From contig OZ038422.1 in NCBI GenBank assembly GCA_964036155.1, forward strand, positions 4,611,201 through 4,675,200: DNA of 64,000 bases, given 5' to 3'. How positions within the stretch are numbered: the first letter of the stretch is position 1; every line of letters begins with the position of its first letter. Origin of the DNA: Diploscapter coronatus. Taxonomy: Eukaryota; Nematoda; Chromadorea; Rhabditida; Rhabditidae. Shown here piece by piece: positions 23,751 through 35,700 of the stretch. The notes below the pieces were generated by a model. That model was not told where the DNA came from, searched no databases, and worked only from the letters and a program-made list of their open reading frames with translations. Made by a program: the position numbers and the translations under genes.

Positions 23751-25845
23751 GGTTATTTTTACAAGCGAAAAATTGAACCTGATTCAAAAAGTCTAAATCT
23801 TCGGTGGTGGCAATTTTGATGAGTGGCTTCAGTTGACAATCACACTGAAGCGGATTTTTCGAGATATCCAGAGAAATGAGTGAAGGGAGCGATTGCCAAA
23901 GGGTCATGGAGATCTGCAAAATCGATGATTATTGATTTAAAAAAAAACGTGGAAAAAAATTGATTTTTCGGAAATAATATTCTTAAAAATGCAAGTTTTA
24001 TTGATTTTTTCCATTTAAAAAATCGATATCATTTGATTTCTTCTTCAAAAATAAGACAATTACCGTCTTGATCTGATTCCCGCTCAAAATAAGGGCTTCC
24101 AAAGAGTCGAGACAATTTTTCGGAACGACGAATTCGGTGAGTTTGTTGTCTTGGAGTTCGAGTCGTCGAAGCCCTTTAATCTAAAAATTTTTGAACAAAA
24201 TTGCAGAAATTTGATTTGAAGTTTTCTTCTATGGCACAAAATATTCAATTGTTTCTCTCAAAAATGCAATATGTTCTAAGATGAGATAAGGCGAGATAAA
24301 TTTCACGACGTTTTATTGAACGAAGGATTAGCTCTTTAAAGCAAAAAAACTGGAAAAATCGACCTTGCAAAAAGTCTCCGGATGAATGATGCCGATATCG
24401 TTTTCAGACAGATCGATCAGCGTCAAATCGATGAATTCGTTAGTGTGATCGGCGCTGAATAGGGCGGACAAAAGCTCAGACTTTGACTTCGGAGACCGAC
24501 GACCCAGAGCCCTCTTCATGTTGAGATTGCGAAGCCTAAAGATATTTTTGATAAGTTTCAATTTCAGTTATTTTATATTGTGTGTTCGGTCAAATGAGGT
24601 GAAATCGTTCGTGTGTTAAAAATAGCGAGAGACGCAGAGAAAATTGTGTACCACTCTTTCCATTGTCCCCCGCTAACTCTTCCTTTTCTGTGCATAGCCC
24701 TCCTCCTTGAGCGCATTTCTCGCAAGGCGCTCTTTAACACATGAGCTTTCACTTCATTTGACTGATACAATATGAGATGCTATTAAGAATCAAGAGTTTC
24801 GTTGGTATCTAGTTAATCAACTTTTTTTTTTAAACCAAAGATAATTTCCATGAATGCATACAAATTAATGTGTTTAAAAAATGTCTATCAGTAAATGCCT
24901 CAAAATTAGGCGTTTCCTTGAAAGCAAATGCGTTAAAAATCAAATAAAAGGGAAATATGACTTCTTCAGTGGTCCAAATGGATTGACATCTACCGTCGAG
25001 AGAATGTTGTTGTCGTTGAGGTACAGGAATTCCACGTTGGGTGTCTGTTGGAACGTCTCCTTGGCTATCGCCGTGATGCCATTAGAAGTCAGATTTAGAA
25101 GTGTGACGCTGGTGTGCTCATCACCTGAAAATTAGAATGTTTAAAGTAATTAAGTGAACATAATTGGAGTAATTAAATAGAACGACGTCAATTACCCTCT
25201 GGAAACAGTCTTCCTCGTATGTCCCCAAAACTGTTGCCGGTCATGATGATCGTGTCGAGGTGGGGAAAGGCTAGTTGGTGGAGCTGAAAAATGAAACTAG
25301 AAAGTGCAATTTTTAAATCTAAAATATTTTTTACCGATCGAAAAAATCACCTGTTGAAAAACATCAGGGTTTTTGAATCCGACGTCCCTGCACGTGACGC
25401 TGACTCGCTCGCATCGGCAACCTCGGGGACAATTTGCTTCCTCATTTGAGGGCAGGTGGAGGACGGCGTCGCCTGGAAAATTTACCGACTTATTGATTAT
25501 TTATAATTTAAGGAAAAAAATTTGCAAATGCAACGTGCCACTATCGGATTTTTCTATACATTAAATCATTTGATTGAAACATATCTTTTCTAGAAATCGA
25601 TTCTTTAAAGTCTTTCGCAATAAAGTCAAGTTTTCAAGATCAACTGCGTATTTTCCTATTTTCTTCGTTTGAATTTCGATGAAACATCTATTTCAAGTCA
25701 AAACTAGAAGGTCAATAAAAGGTGATATGCCATGAATCACCATTTCTTATCAAATTATCAAAATTTAAAAATCAGAATCAACCATGCCCAATAGGGCCAG
25801 AATCCCGAAGAATATCGCCAAAGTCATCCGATCCGGCGACCGCAT
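23686..25845 (-). CDS. Secreted leucine-rich-repeat protein
   Basis: Probably extracellular, roughly 310 aa; partner unknown. Exons: about 25788-25845 (signal peptide MRSPDRMTLAIFFGILALLG), 25351-25472, 25196-25283, 24962-25124, 24364-24535, 24064-24180, 23686-23913. An LRRNT cap (CPRGCRCERVSVTCRDVGF) is followed by LRR units (LDTIIMTGNSF, VTLLNLTSNGIT, VEFLYLNDNNIL, LTLIDLSENDIG, LRRLELQDNKLT, LEALILSGNQIK, LISLDISKNPL) and an LRRCT cap (NPLQCDCQLKPL, then Cys residues near the end). No membrane segment follows. Exons 2-7 join in phase. Exon 1 joins only if a GC donor (GCATGG) is used; an ordinary GT donor 5 bases further on is out of phase, so this junction is provisional. A TIR element sits in the intron 24536-24961. 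The exact gene is not recognised. Confidence 0.8.
24574..24777. mobile_element. TIR element in an LRR-gene intron (MITE)
   Basis: The left end reads GGTCAAATGAGGTGAAATCG then TGTGTTAAA; the right end, reversed, reads AGTCAAATGAAGTGAAAGCT then TGTGTTAAA. Outer bases ATTGT and ACAAT also pair. The size is about 200 bp. The internal open frame is a by-product with no known domain. Confidence 0.75.
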
Positions 25846-26250
25846 TTTGAAATAAAAGGGGCGGAGCCTGAAAAATTCATTCTTAAGAAATTCTAAAGAA
25901 GGTACATGATTTATGGAAAAAAAATGAGCGGAGCCTGCACCAAAGTCCGAACCATATCTACTTACAAGAGAGAAGAAAAAGAAAAGTCGCCGTCATCGGC
26001 GAAATTTTATACTCTCCGAAGGGCTCTCGGGCATGTTGAAAAGAAGGATGCAAACTAATAGGATTTTTGATAAGAAAAAGAAAGTACTGATGAAAAACGG
26101 ATAATAATTTCTAGTTAATGATAAAATAGTGATTTTTATAGGTTTCAGACCATCCCGTATAGTTGTGTACTTTCTGATAAATGCACTCGTTTTTGGGGAA
26201 AGTAAGAGAAAAGAAAGAAAGGAAATTAGAAAGAGGAACAAAGATAGAAA

Positions 26251-26268
26251 GAGAGAGAGAGAGAGAGA
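26251..26268. repeat. (GA)n microsatellite
   Basis: About nine GA dinucleotides inside a longer purine-rich run. Confidence 0.9.
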
Positions 26269-26391
26269 AAGAAATATTATGTAAGAGAAAGAAAAGTGAT
26301 GAGTAACGAACAGAAAGTTAGAGTTTTTATACTTTTCCTAACATTATTTTCTGATTTTTTCTTCTTTAAATCTTTTATCTACTTATAGTCT

Positions 26392-26600
26392 CTAAAAATC
26401 AGACCTAGAGAGCACTTTCGTCAGACGAAAAAATCAATGGGGGTTAGATCGCAGAGGGAAAATTTTGTATGGCGAGGTAGGTCGAAAACTTGAACGTTTA
26501 CGTTATTGATTGATTAGAGATACAAAATTCTTAAGAAAATATATAGGGGGTAGGTCGCAAGAGGTTTCTGACGATCGTCTTCCCTAGGTCTGCTAAAAAT
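26392..26600. mobile_element. Non-autonomous hAT-type element with 8-bp TSD
   Basis: The element proper is 26400-26592 (193 bp). It begins CAGACCTAGAGAGCACTTTC and its reversed right end begins CAGACCTAGGGAAGACGATC, with GTCAGA following in both. It is flanked on each side by the identical 8-mer CTAAAAAT (26392-26399 and 26593-26600). An 8-bp duplication and CAG-like tips are hallmarks of the hAT superfamily. No transposase is present. Confidence 0.85.
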
Positions 26601-27853
26601 GTTCTCCATCTTTTTCCATTCTCATTTATCACAATCTTTCCTTCTCTCCACTTTAATTTTTTTTCTCCCTCTCAATTTATCATTCCCTTTCTTAGAGTGG
26701 GAGGGGTGGTCGGAAGGAGCGAAGATAATCGATTTCTCTCTGTTCTCTTACCCGTTCGCAAATCCCTCTGACTTAAAGAATTCGAAATAACACTATCGTT
26801 CAAGAAAGCGCAAAGAGGAGCATAGAAATTTTAGAGAGCACTGTAATCGAAGAGGATGAACGGAAAAAGAACGAGAAATAGTATTAAGAAATAATCGAGT
26901 CAGGGAAAAACATAATGATGAGAGAGTACAGTAATCGAAGAGGGGTCGAAGAAAAGTAGCCACGAAAATTTTGCAAAGATGAAGAGAGGAGAGAAGTGCG
27001 GCGATCACACTTTAAACCACAGAGAAGCGAAAATGATAGATAGTTTGATAGACGATATTGGAAATGAGAAGAGGGAAGAGAAGCAGAAAAGGTAAAAAAA
27101 GAAAGAAATACCGGATGTTTCAAGTTTATCTCCCTATTTTATTCTTAAAAAATAACCTTTTTTTTTTTTTAATTTTTCATCCAAATTGAGTACGGTTTTT
27201 TTTTGCATGATTCTCCCTACGTTATAGTTTTGTTTGGTACAACTCTTGAGTCGAAACCAATTACCTATACCCATAAAACCGTCTGTTTTTAAAAGCTAAT
27301 TCTTGATAGTCTAAAAAAAGTTTTAAAAATTCATATCTCCCTGTATGTGCACATCCTGAATAAATTCTGGAACAAAAGTTGATCAATTTGAAGAGCTCTA
27401 CAAGATTTCATAGAAAACTCCGATATTAACTCCCATTACGATTGTAAGCACAGTATGGGCATATAGGATAACTTTTTCCCGAGACCGGATCTGTCAAAAT
27501 TCAAGCTACCGTAATCCGCTACAGTAATCGATTTTCGAAAAACGGATAGCACCATGAGAATTAGCATGAAAAACTGAACAAAATATGTGAAAATCAGCTA
27601 AATCGACGGACCCCTGTTTATACCCCTTTGTTAAGACTTGGGTTTTTTCCTGACATTCATTCTTAATACGAAATTATTACCGAAACTGCAATAAAAGCTT
27701 GAAAATTTAAATGCTAAACAACAATACCAATCTTATAATTCGTATGAATCTAAATTTTTTTTGCAAATTCAAGTTTCAATGATTTATTCAAGATAATAAT
27801 TTACTAACTTTCAAGAGTATCTATCAAGATATATTTTTAACAACAAATGAATA

Positions 27854-28620
27854 TTACTCAAGATGATCTGCCGAATCAACATCATTTGGATCCACATACC
27901 CATAATATTCAGACTCTCCTATGATCAGTTTCAAGATTTCCTTTTTTAGCTGAAAAATTAACCAACTTTAGAATTTTTATGAAGGATGATAAGAACTAAA
28001 CTTGGATTCATTGTCGGCGAATATTAAGAAAAATAAACACAATCTTACAATTTCGAAGTTTGGCCGATCATCAGGATCGAAACTCCAGAGTTGTTTGATC
28101 AGTAAATAGCTGGAATGCATCATTCAACGTAATAAATAAAATAGAAATTGAACATTTGCTCATCGCAGAGTTTCGGTTTTCTAAGCGATTCCCCTCTATC
28201 GTGAATTTTCAAATCCGTTTGAACCACATCCTTGTAAGGTGTCTCGCCCAAAGAAAATATCTCCCAACTCGTAATTCCAAAGGACCAGCTTGAAATCGAA
28301 TTATGTCATTTATTTTGAATAAACTACATATTCCTATACGTCGTTTTTTCGTTAAACGATTTGAGTCCGAACGTCTCTGGTGCACACCATCTGATTGGCA
28401 AGAGCCTGGTGTTAAATGCCGACAAATTTTCCAAATCACTAGACATATCATTACGACATTTACTAAAAAGGCTCCCGAGATTTACTAGAATAGCGCACGA
28501 CATCTCGACATCACGACAAATACGAGTTGTCTTACCATCTACAGAGCATTCATTCCAAATTGACTTGTAAAGAGTCTTATTTTTATTTATACATTGAAAA
28601 TAGCAACAATTCGTATCATT
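27854..28620 (-). pseudogene. C-terminal half of a degenerate tyrosine kinase
   Basis: Four exons with matched phases encode a kinase C-lobe: 28340 to about 28620, 28154-28288, 28049-28109, 27854-27949. Recognisable motifs are LPIRWCAPETFG (the APE region of tyrosine kinases), WSFGITSWEIFSLGETPYKD, and LWSFDPDDRPNF. The catalytic loop is degraded: CRDVEMSCAIL stands where HRDLAARNxLV is expected, and no DFG is visible (NLGSLFSK instead). No N-lobe with a glycine loop or VAVK lysine was found up to 29763. The protein would end 32 residues after the last splice junction. It is either a truncated pseudogene or a pseudokinase whose first exons I missed. Nematodes have large expanded families of such kinases; the subfamily is not assigned. 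Confidence 0.6.
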
Positions 28621-28639
28621 TCAGTTATTTCCAGTTCGA

Positions 28640-29763
28640 TCAAGATGATAAATTTGAAAACTTTGGGATAATTACAAATCGAATCAATCACAGGGACAAA
28701 ATCATTATCTTTGAAAATAATGAGGAACTTTTAATTGGGAATAGTAACTTGAGAAGAAAAAATCCGTTTGGTATCCCCTCAAACCATAATCTAACCATCA
28801 CAGAGTAATTTTTCCGTGAAATAAGTCAAAGTTGAGCCATCAAAATTCATTTCAAAGGCATTGGCAAACCAAAGTGAAAATGATAAGTGACGATTAAAAA
28901 TGAACGAAACGATGAGAATTTTCGCTTTCAATAGAATTAGTGAGGGGCCCGTAGATTATCGCCAGTGTGAAGTTGGAAAAAAAAATGAACAGCCATTTAG
29001 GAGTGTCGTAACGCCACAACTTGACGAAATTGGGTGAAATGTGAGGGGAGAGGTGATAGGGAAACACTATCTCGCTTTTGCCTATTAATCTCGTCAAGTT
29101 ATGGCGTTGCGATATTCCTGAATTACCGAATAAACGGTCTTTTGGATTCTTTGACATTTCACTACACGGAAATGTTCATCATATAACAGAATGATTTTTT
29201 CTAGATTCGGTAACATAACTAGATGGGATATTTTGAAAATTCGAAATCGAAATTGAATCATTTCTGTTTTATAACCCTTACCATCATTAAATCCGTCGTG
29301 TTTCAGGGAATTTTCTTATAGCGATTTAGCAAAGAATCCATTACTTCCAGAAGAGGAGAAAAGGACCATGTACAAAATACTTACAAATAAATTAAAATAA
29401 ACAAGGCAGTTGAATAAAACCACATGTAAAGCACTATGCACTATATCACAAAATATTTAAGTTTCGAATTGTTCGAGTGAATACCAAAATACAATTGATT
29501 AGAGCATTTACAAAATGTCGAATCGCTAGCGGAACTTATCGATTATTTGGGAAGAAAATGGAATTTGAAAACAATGATAATATCCTGTTATTTTTGTTCT
29601 TCGATTCAAAAGTAATGAAATTTTGATAGATTGTCATAATAGTATTGTAATTTTCATCATTTTTCAAAGATGTTTTGAGTAACAGAAAAATCCGAGCAAA
29701 CTTTCCCTGTGTATCATTTGGCATTAAGAGATGTTTACCGTAATTCAATTTTGTCGGTTTGTT
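28640..29763. other. Spacer between kinase fragment and PLEKHM2
   Basis: It contains a small TIR element at 28995-29123. No N-terminal kinase exons were identified. The rest is AT-rich and featureless. Confidence 0.45.
28995..29123. mobile_element. Short TIR element (MITE)
   Basis: The left end carries TTAGGAGTGTCGTAACGCCA then CAACTTGACGA; the right end, reversed, carries TTCAGGAATATCGCAACGCC then ATAACTTGACGA. The size is about 129 bp, with inverted ends of about 36 bp. No coding capacity. Confidence 0.75.
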
Positions 29764-32700
29764 TCAACAGGCTTCGACAGTTTCGAGTTCCTCTCGCGCT
29801 GACACGGCTTTGAACCACAAATCGGGCATTCGTCTGCACTCCGCTTGAACCAGCTGACCCAACTTGCTCTGCAAATGAGCAATTTTAGGAAAATGCAGAC
29901 TTGTGCATTTTTATCCAAAAGTGACTATATTCTCAGCAAAAAAGCTTTTCTTATCTAAATTATTATTTCGGCCACTGCAAATCATTAGAAAAATAGCTAT
30001 TTTTACCATTTGATCGTCGTCGATCGGAATTGGGTATTTGGTGAAATGCTTGACGATTCGATCTAGCTCTGCTTCGGATCTGTAAATCAAAGGTTTTAGA
30101 GCAAAAATTCAAATCTCAGACATTTTCATTTTGATTAATTATAAAATGCTCTTAAAAATAAAAAAAAAATAACAGGTTTAACCTGAAGAAGAAGCACTGC
30201 AGAAATCCTTCGATGTGAAGGACCAAGGCCGCGTGCTGCTCGCAGCGAACCGTCCAACCACATTTTATCTCCGTCAAATTGAATACCTAGAATTTGAAGT
30301 TTAATGAAAAAGGCTAAATATGAAATTCATGATAAAAATATTGGACCAGAAGCGGTGTTAGAAGGATTGTAATGCGAATCGCATAGAGGAAAAAACTTCG
30401 AAAATAAATCGTTAACGTCCATCCAAATGAAATACGAAACTTCAAAATATAAATTCATCATGGTAGAAAGGTAAATTTGACGTATTCAAAAGGGTCATTT
30501 TTATCTTCGCAATCTTTACCATTTTCTTCTTAAAAGACAAAAAAGCTTACAAGTAACGTCCTAACGAATCCGTCATTGTAGCACTTGTCGCCTTCTTGGC
30601 AAATGACGGCGTGCGTTTCTGTGATCAGCAAAATGCTCGCTACTGCTTCGTCGCTGCCTTGCTGAAAAGAAAACAATTTAGAAATTATGCGACCATGGCA
30701 GTATTATTTTTTCTCACCTTTTTCAAAAATATTTTATCTCAAAATGGTAGCCTGGAAAACGAGTAACGGTAGTAACACACGAAATAGTATTAGGAAAAGA
30801 TTCACAGTAAGGCATATACTTGGTCAAATCCACTCTATTTCGTTGATTACTACATTATTTCTGTTCCAGGTTGCCTCTCAAGAGTACGTGGACTTTCCAG
30901 AAAGGAGCGAAAGGCAAGCTAAAAATTTACCGCCTGGCTGCAAATGGCGATGGAGATCCTCTGCATCCACTTGTAAAGGGCCTCGCGACTGCCGCACTGC
31001 AGCTGAATCAGCTCGTCTCCCTTCGTCAGTTGACACGCCCACTGAGCCGTCTTCTCGTCGCATTCCGTTATTTCGGAACATTGACTGAAATTATTTGTTG
31101 TTGAATATGAGAATCAGTTTAGAAGATGGTGTCTTCAATATGAAATGGCTAACTCAATTCCTCATTGTAGAAACATGAAGGTATTCGATTTAAAGTTAAT
31201 TTATCGCAAACTTTTTCGAAAACTCACCTCAAATCAATCACGTAATCTCCCTCTTTGCAAGATGAATCGATGTAGACGTAGATTTTCGTTCCTCTCAAAA
31301 CCATGAATCTTTGAGTCCATTCATTCTGACCTTTTCGCCATCGGTTTGGGAAGACGCTTCTAGAAAATTATACACTTTTCCAGGGAAGAAAGCAATTTCT
31401 GACTGTTGCATCGTCAACACATGGTAAAAGTATGCGCAAGCTAAGAGGGAATTAGGAAAACGTTATCTTCATGTCATGATATTCAAATTCTTATGAAAAT
31501 CAAAGAATCACCCACCTTTTGTATATATATCCACTCAATTCGTCGCCTCTGTGGCTCACATCTGCAGAACATTCCTTCCAGAACATCAGAGCCATGTATT
31601 CAACTTCATTTGAAGGCTGAAATTCGAAGTGAAAATTACCGACGAATAAGCTTTTCCATCGAAAAGATCTAGTTGTTTTATGTTAAATGGGAGTAATTTT
31701 TCCATATCAGCTTCAAAAATCTAGAGAAAAACCGTTTATCATTTGCACAATTCAATCTTTGATAGGAAAAAAACTATTCGGCTAAATAAAATTATAAAAT
31801 TCCTTTACCGCCGACGGGATTTCCCTAGCCAAGTATCGTTTGAGAATGAGAGTGTATGGAGTGCTCTCTGTTAAAATCACCGGCGCAGTATGCTCACTCA
31901 TTGTAGCTCCCTGAAATATATGATTTTTTGACAAAGTTAAGGAGACAAATTTCTAGAGTAGAGTATAATCAAATGTGATGAAAATAAAAGAATGTCTTTC
32001 TTTTCGCCTATAATCGAGCCAAGCAATTTCCTCCAGAACAATAATCCGAATGAATTTCATGATATATATTTTTTAAAACCTACTTCTTTGATAGCCTTGA
32101 GAATAGCTTCCCCGAGTTGAGCTTCTCCAGTCTGGAACATGGATCGATTGTCGATCATTTTCTCCTCGACGGTGAAATTCTGACCCGCCTTCGCGTAGAC
32201 GACGATTACTTGCATGTCGACGGAGACCTGAAGAAGATATTTTTGATTTATCTTGAATCAAGGACGAGTAGGGTTTTTTCCATGAAAACTAAAATTTTGC
32301 CACTCTTTATCTGAACTCAAAATTTTAAAGGGAACTAGTTTTATTTCCTAAAGAATATCTACTCATGATACTTCGAAAAGAAATCCGAAAATTGAGCAAA
32401 AAGTAGAAAGAAGAATAGAGCATTTTAGAACCTTTTCTATAGTTTGAATTTTTTACCGCAATGTAATCGATTATGCCGTAGGGCATAACAGCGTGAATGT
32501 GGTATGAAGTTGTGGATTGGACTCCTTCCTCCAAACTGCCCAACAGAGAAGAGTCGTCCACCGACACGGTTTGAGAGAGCACGTACATGTGGTAGTTCGT
32601 TATCGCGAGTAACCTGAAATGGAATTCTTCAACAACCTGCAAATGGTACAAAATTTTGTTTAAATTTTACCTTGGGTCTATTCTAATAATAAAATTATAA

Positions 32701-35700
32701 ATTGGACTACCGTTGGACAGGAGTGCCGACGCCGAATCGGTCGTAGATGTGGAACATTTTGTGGAACTTCTCGCCTCTTTCGACGAACACGTCCATAGCC
32801 AGTTGCAGAATGTCTCCAGGGTGGATTCTAAAATTCACGAATTATTGAAAATGTCCTTTTCCTAATCGAAATCAATCTAATGAAAATTAAGGAAAGCAAA
32901 TTAAGTAAATTTTTATGTTATGTTAATAAAATTCGAAAATGAAATAAACTGAAAAAAAAACCTACACAAGTTCTCCCTCAGTGAGCGGTTCGACTTCGGG
33001 TGCTTTGATCTTGCTCTCGATCTCGTCGTAGTGCAGCAAACTATCAAACGATTTCGGCTCTTCCGACAAATACTCCATTCGAACTTGAGAGAGGGTTTTT
33101 CGTAGGACCTGGAAATTTTCTCATATAAATTCGGGGGAGATTTATTTTCTAACTTGTGTTAATTCTTGTCTTTTGATTAGATTAAAAATTAATAATAATA
33201 CATTTCTTGAAAGTTTCAATTTAGCATGAGTACTTTCGATATTATTTTTGCCCTAGAATAGTACAAATAACACTAAATCTAAAATATTCTAATAAAAACC
33301 GATAACACTTTCAAAATAAAACAGGAAACAACAGAAAAATCTCTTACATCATCCAGTCTTTCCTCTGGCTGGGGATGTTCGATTTGAAGTATGGGTGGGC
33401 TTGGCGATTTCTCGCTCTGAAAATTACTAGTATAAAATTGTGCTTTTTTAAATTATTCAAAAACGAGATAAAAAAGCTTAGTGATTTAGAAGAACAAAGT
33501 AATAACTCAGTCTATATTTTCAATGAGTAGTAAAAGACCTGGAAATATTTATCGTCAAAAACGTCCCTGGCACTTTACATTACGGAATTTTTGCAGGAAT
33601 TGGATCCACTGAGGCTAGATTTGGAAACCGACATATGGGACATAGCTGTGAAAGCATGGCAATTTGAAGGATAAACATATCGTATTGTTTCAGCGGTATC
33701 TTCAAAACCATTCATCATGTTAGTGTGCTTTACTTTGAATGGACTGTTTCGCGTATGTGACATTCCGGGTACCGACGATTCCGCCGTCACCGTGACTATT
33801 CGCATAGATGGAAGGGGTTGCAAACAGTCCAGTATCAATATATTGATTACATAGTTCTTGATTTATTCAGCGGTTGATATAAAGGCTCTCACACAAGACC
33901 ACCCTTATCAGGAGAGGCTACTTTTATATGAGTGTAAACTATACTAAAGACGTGTCTTACAATGGTAAAAATTATGCGAAGTGTATAGTATCGAAATTTT
34001 GGCAAAAAGGGCAAAACGAATTCCGCCGGGGTGGAATCGAACCTCCGACATTTCGATGAATGCACGCTACTACAGTCGAATGCTACTGCCAACTGAGCTA
34101 CCGGCGGCTGAAAGAATGCCTGCAAAGGCCGCATTCATGCCTGCATCACAAAACCAGAAATGTGATGCAATGACGGAAGAGTGCATGGAAGATGGGGAGA
34201 AGCGTGCTTGAGGTGTTTGAAGAGCGCTAGTCAGAGCGCGAGAGGGAACGTCTACTTGTTTGTTGTGAAGTTCACCTAGTCTACCTGCTAGAATTTGCAA
34301 AGTGCACCAACCTTTGAAGCAGAGAAAAGGAGCAAAATTAAAAAAAATGGTGATGGGTAAAATCTCCAAGAGATTAATAGAAGGTATCTACTTACTGAAA
34401 AGTTCAATAGGATTATGAATCACTCATTTGAAAAGTCCATACGCTTTCTAGGTACTATAAAAAATTAAAAAAAATAAAACTAAGCGAGCAAATTTAAAGA
34501 AAAGTTTATCTAATTTATCTATCACACTTATCAAAGCGACTCTTTAGAAAATTCACTCATTACTTGCTTGGAAAGCTTACTCGATTTCTATACGTTACGT
34601 TAATAAACTGAAATATGAGTGAATATTCTAAATTCGTAAAGAACGAATCGGATGAGTATTCCAAATATTCAATGAAAGCATTTACCTGCTCAGGCGCGTT
34701 CGACATCCCCATTTGACGCATCTTTCGGTTCCGAATTAACTCGTCTAGAAGAACCTCCTAAAAGGCAATATACATTTCAATAACTGTCAATGCGATTTTA
34801 CTTTTTCATCGAAAAAGCCGTCTCTTCCAAAATGTGTTTCTTTTTAACATACTCTTACATTTTGTAATTTTATTTTTACAGAAAAATGAGTGGATCCTAT
34901 TGCAGATTGGAGGTAAGAATCGCTGTCAGGTATCAAGTATAACTTATCAGATGAAATACACTCGACATTGTTCTTTTTCAGTTATTTTGGCAAATAAAAA
35001 TAAAATGCAAGGACAAAGTAGAAAAAGGGAAAATAAAATTTTACCTGATCAATTGAAGCAGCAATGTTGGGAACTGATGAATTAGGTGGTAGTCGATTTG
35101 GAGTTGGTGCCTCGTTTCGGTCATTTTCCTGCAAAAAAAAAACAAAAAAACCTTCTTTTCAGCGTATCCCATTTCTACCGTAATCCTTCGCCTCCTGGGT
35201 ATTTTGACTTGTGGAGTTACTGGAGAAGCGACCACCACTGCGGGCATTGGTTCTTGACGCAGTTTTAGGGTGGACTGAAAATGGAAACATAGCAAAAAAA
35301 AGAAGAAGCATTTTCTGCCAACAAAAAGAAATGATTGCCACTTTGTGTTTGGGAAAAATATGTTGTGTCCAAGAGATGGATGTCATTTTGTGTCTAGAAA
35401 CGAGAAGCTAATGAATCACGACTCACATAGAAAGCGAATTGCACTTGAATGAGTTTCTCCATGAGATCGGTGACGGCCTCGAGCATGCCCATGTTCGACA
35501 TGCACGCGTTTTGATGGTAGTAACGGTAGATGAGGCTTCTGGAAAATTAAATTTTAAATATAAATTGGCCTAAATTTTCTTATAGAAGAGTAAATTTCGG
35601 TAATTTCCTGAAAAGAAAACCCTTGTTTGTGTTAGAGATACGATTCTGGAAATGGAATTTTCAATGAAAATATTTTAAAAAAAAATCATAAGAAATCAAA

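Larger units (their letters stand above)
25846..27853. other. Intergenic region with hAT-type MITE and GA repeat
   Basis: It contains a GA microsatellite (26251-26268), a hAT-type TIR element (26400-26592), and purine-rich DNA. A polypyrimidine acceptor (AATTTTTCAG) about 20 bases upstream of the LRR ATG may be a trans-splice site. No exon chain was found. Confidence 0.5.

Noticed and set aside
24573..24770. 65-codon minus-strand ORF in the LRR gene region
   Set aside because: It lies entirely within a TIR element and includes the inverted ends; it is a by-product of the repeat.
28303..28808. Plus-strand ORFs opposite the kinase fragment
   Set aside because: The minus strand carries unmistakable kinase motifs with matched splice sites; the plus frames are shadows or AT-rich chance.
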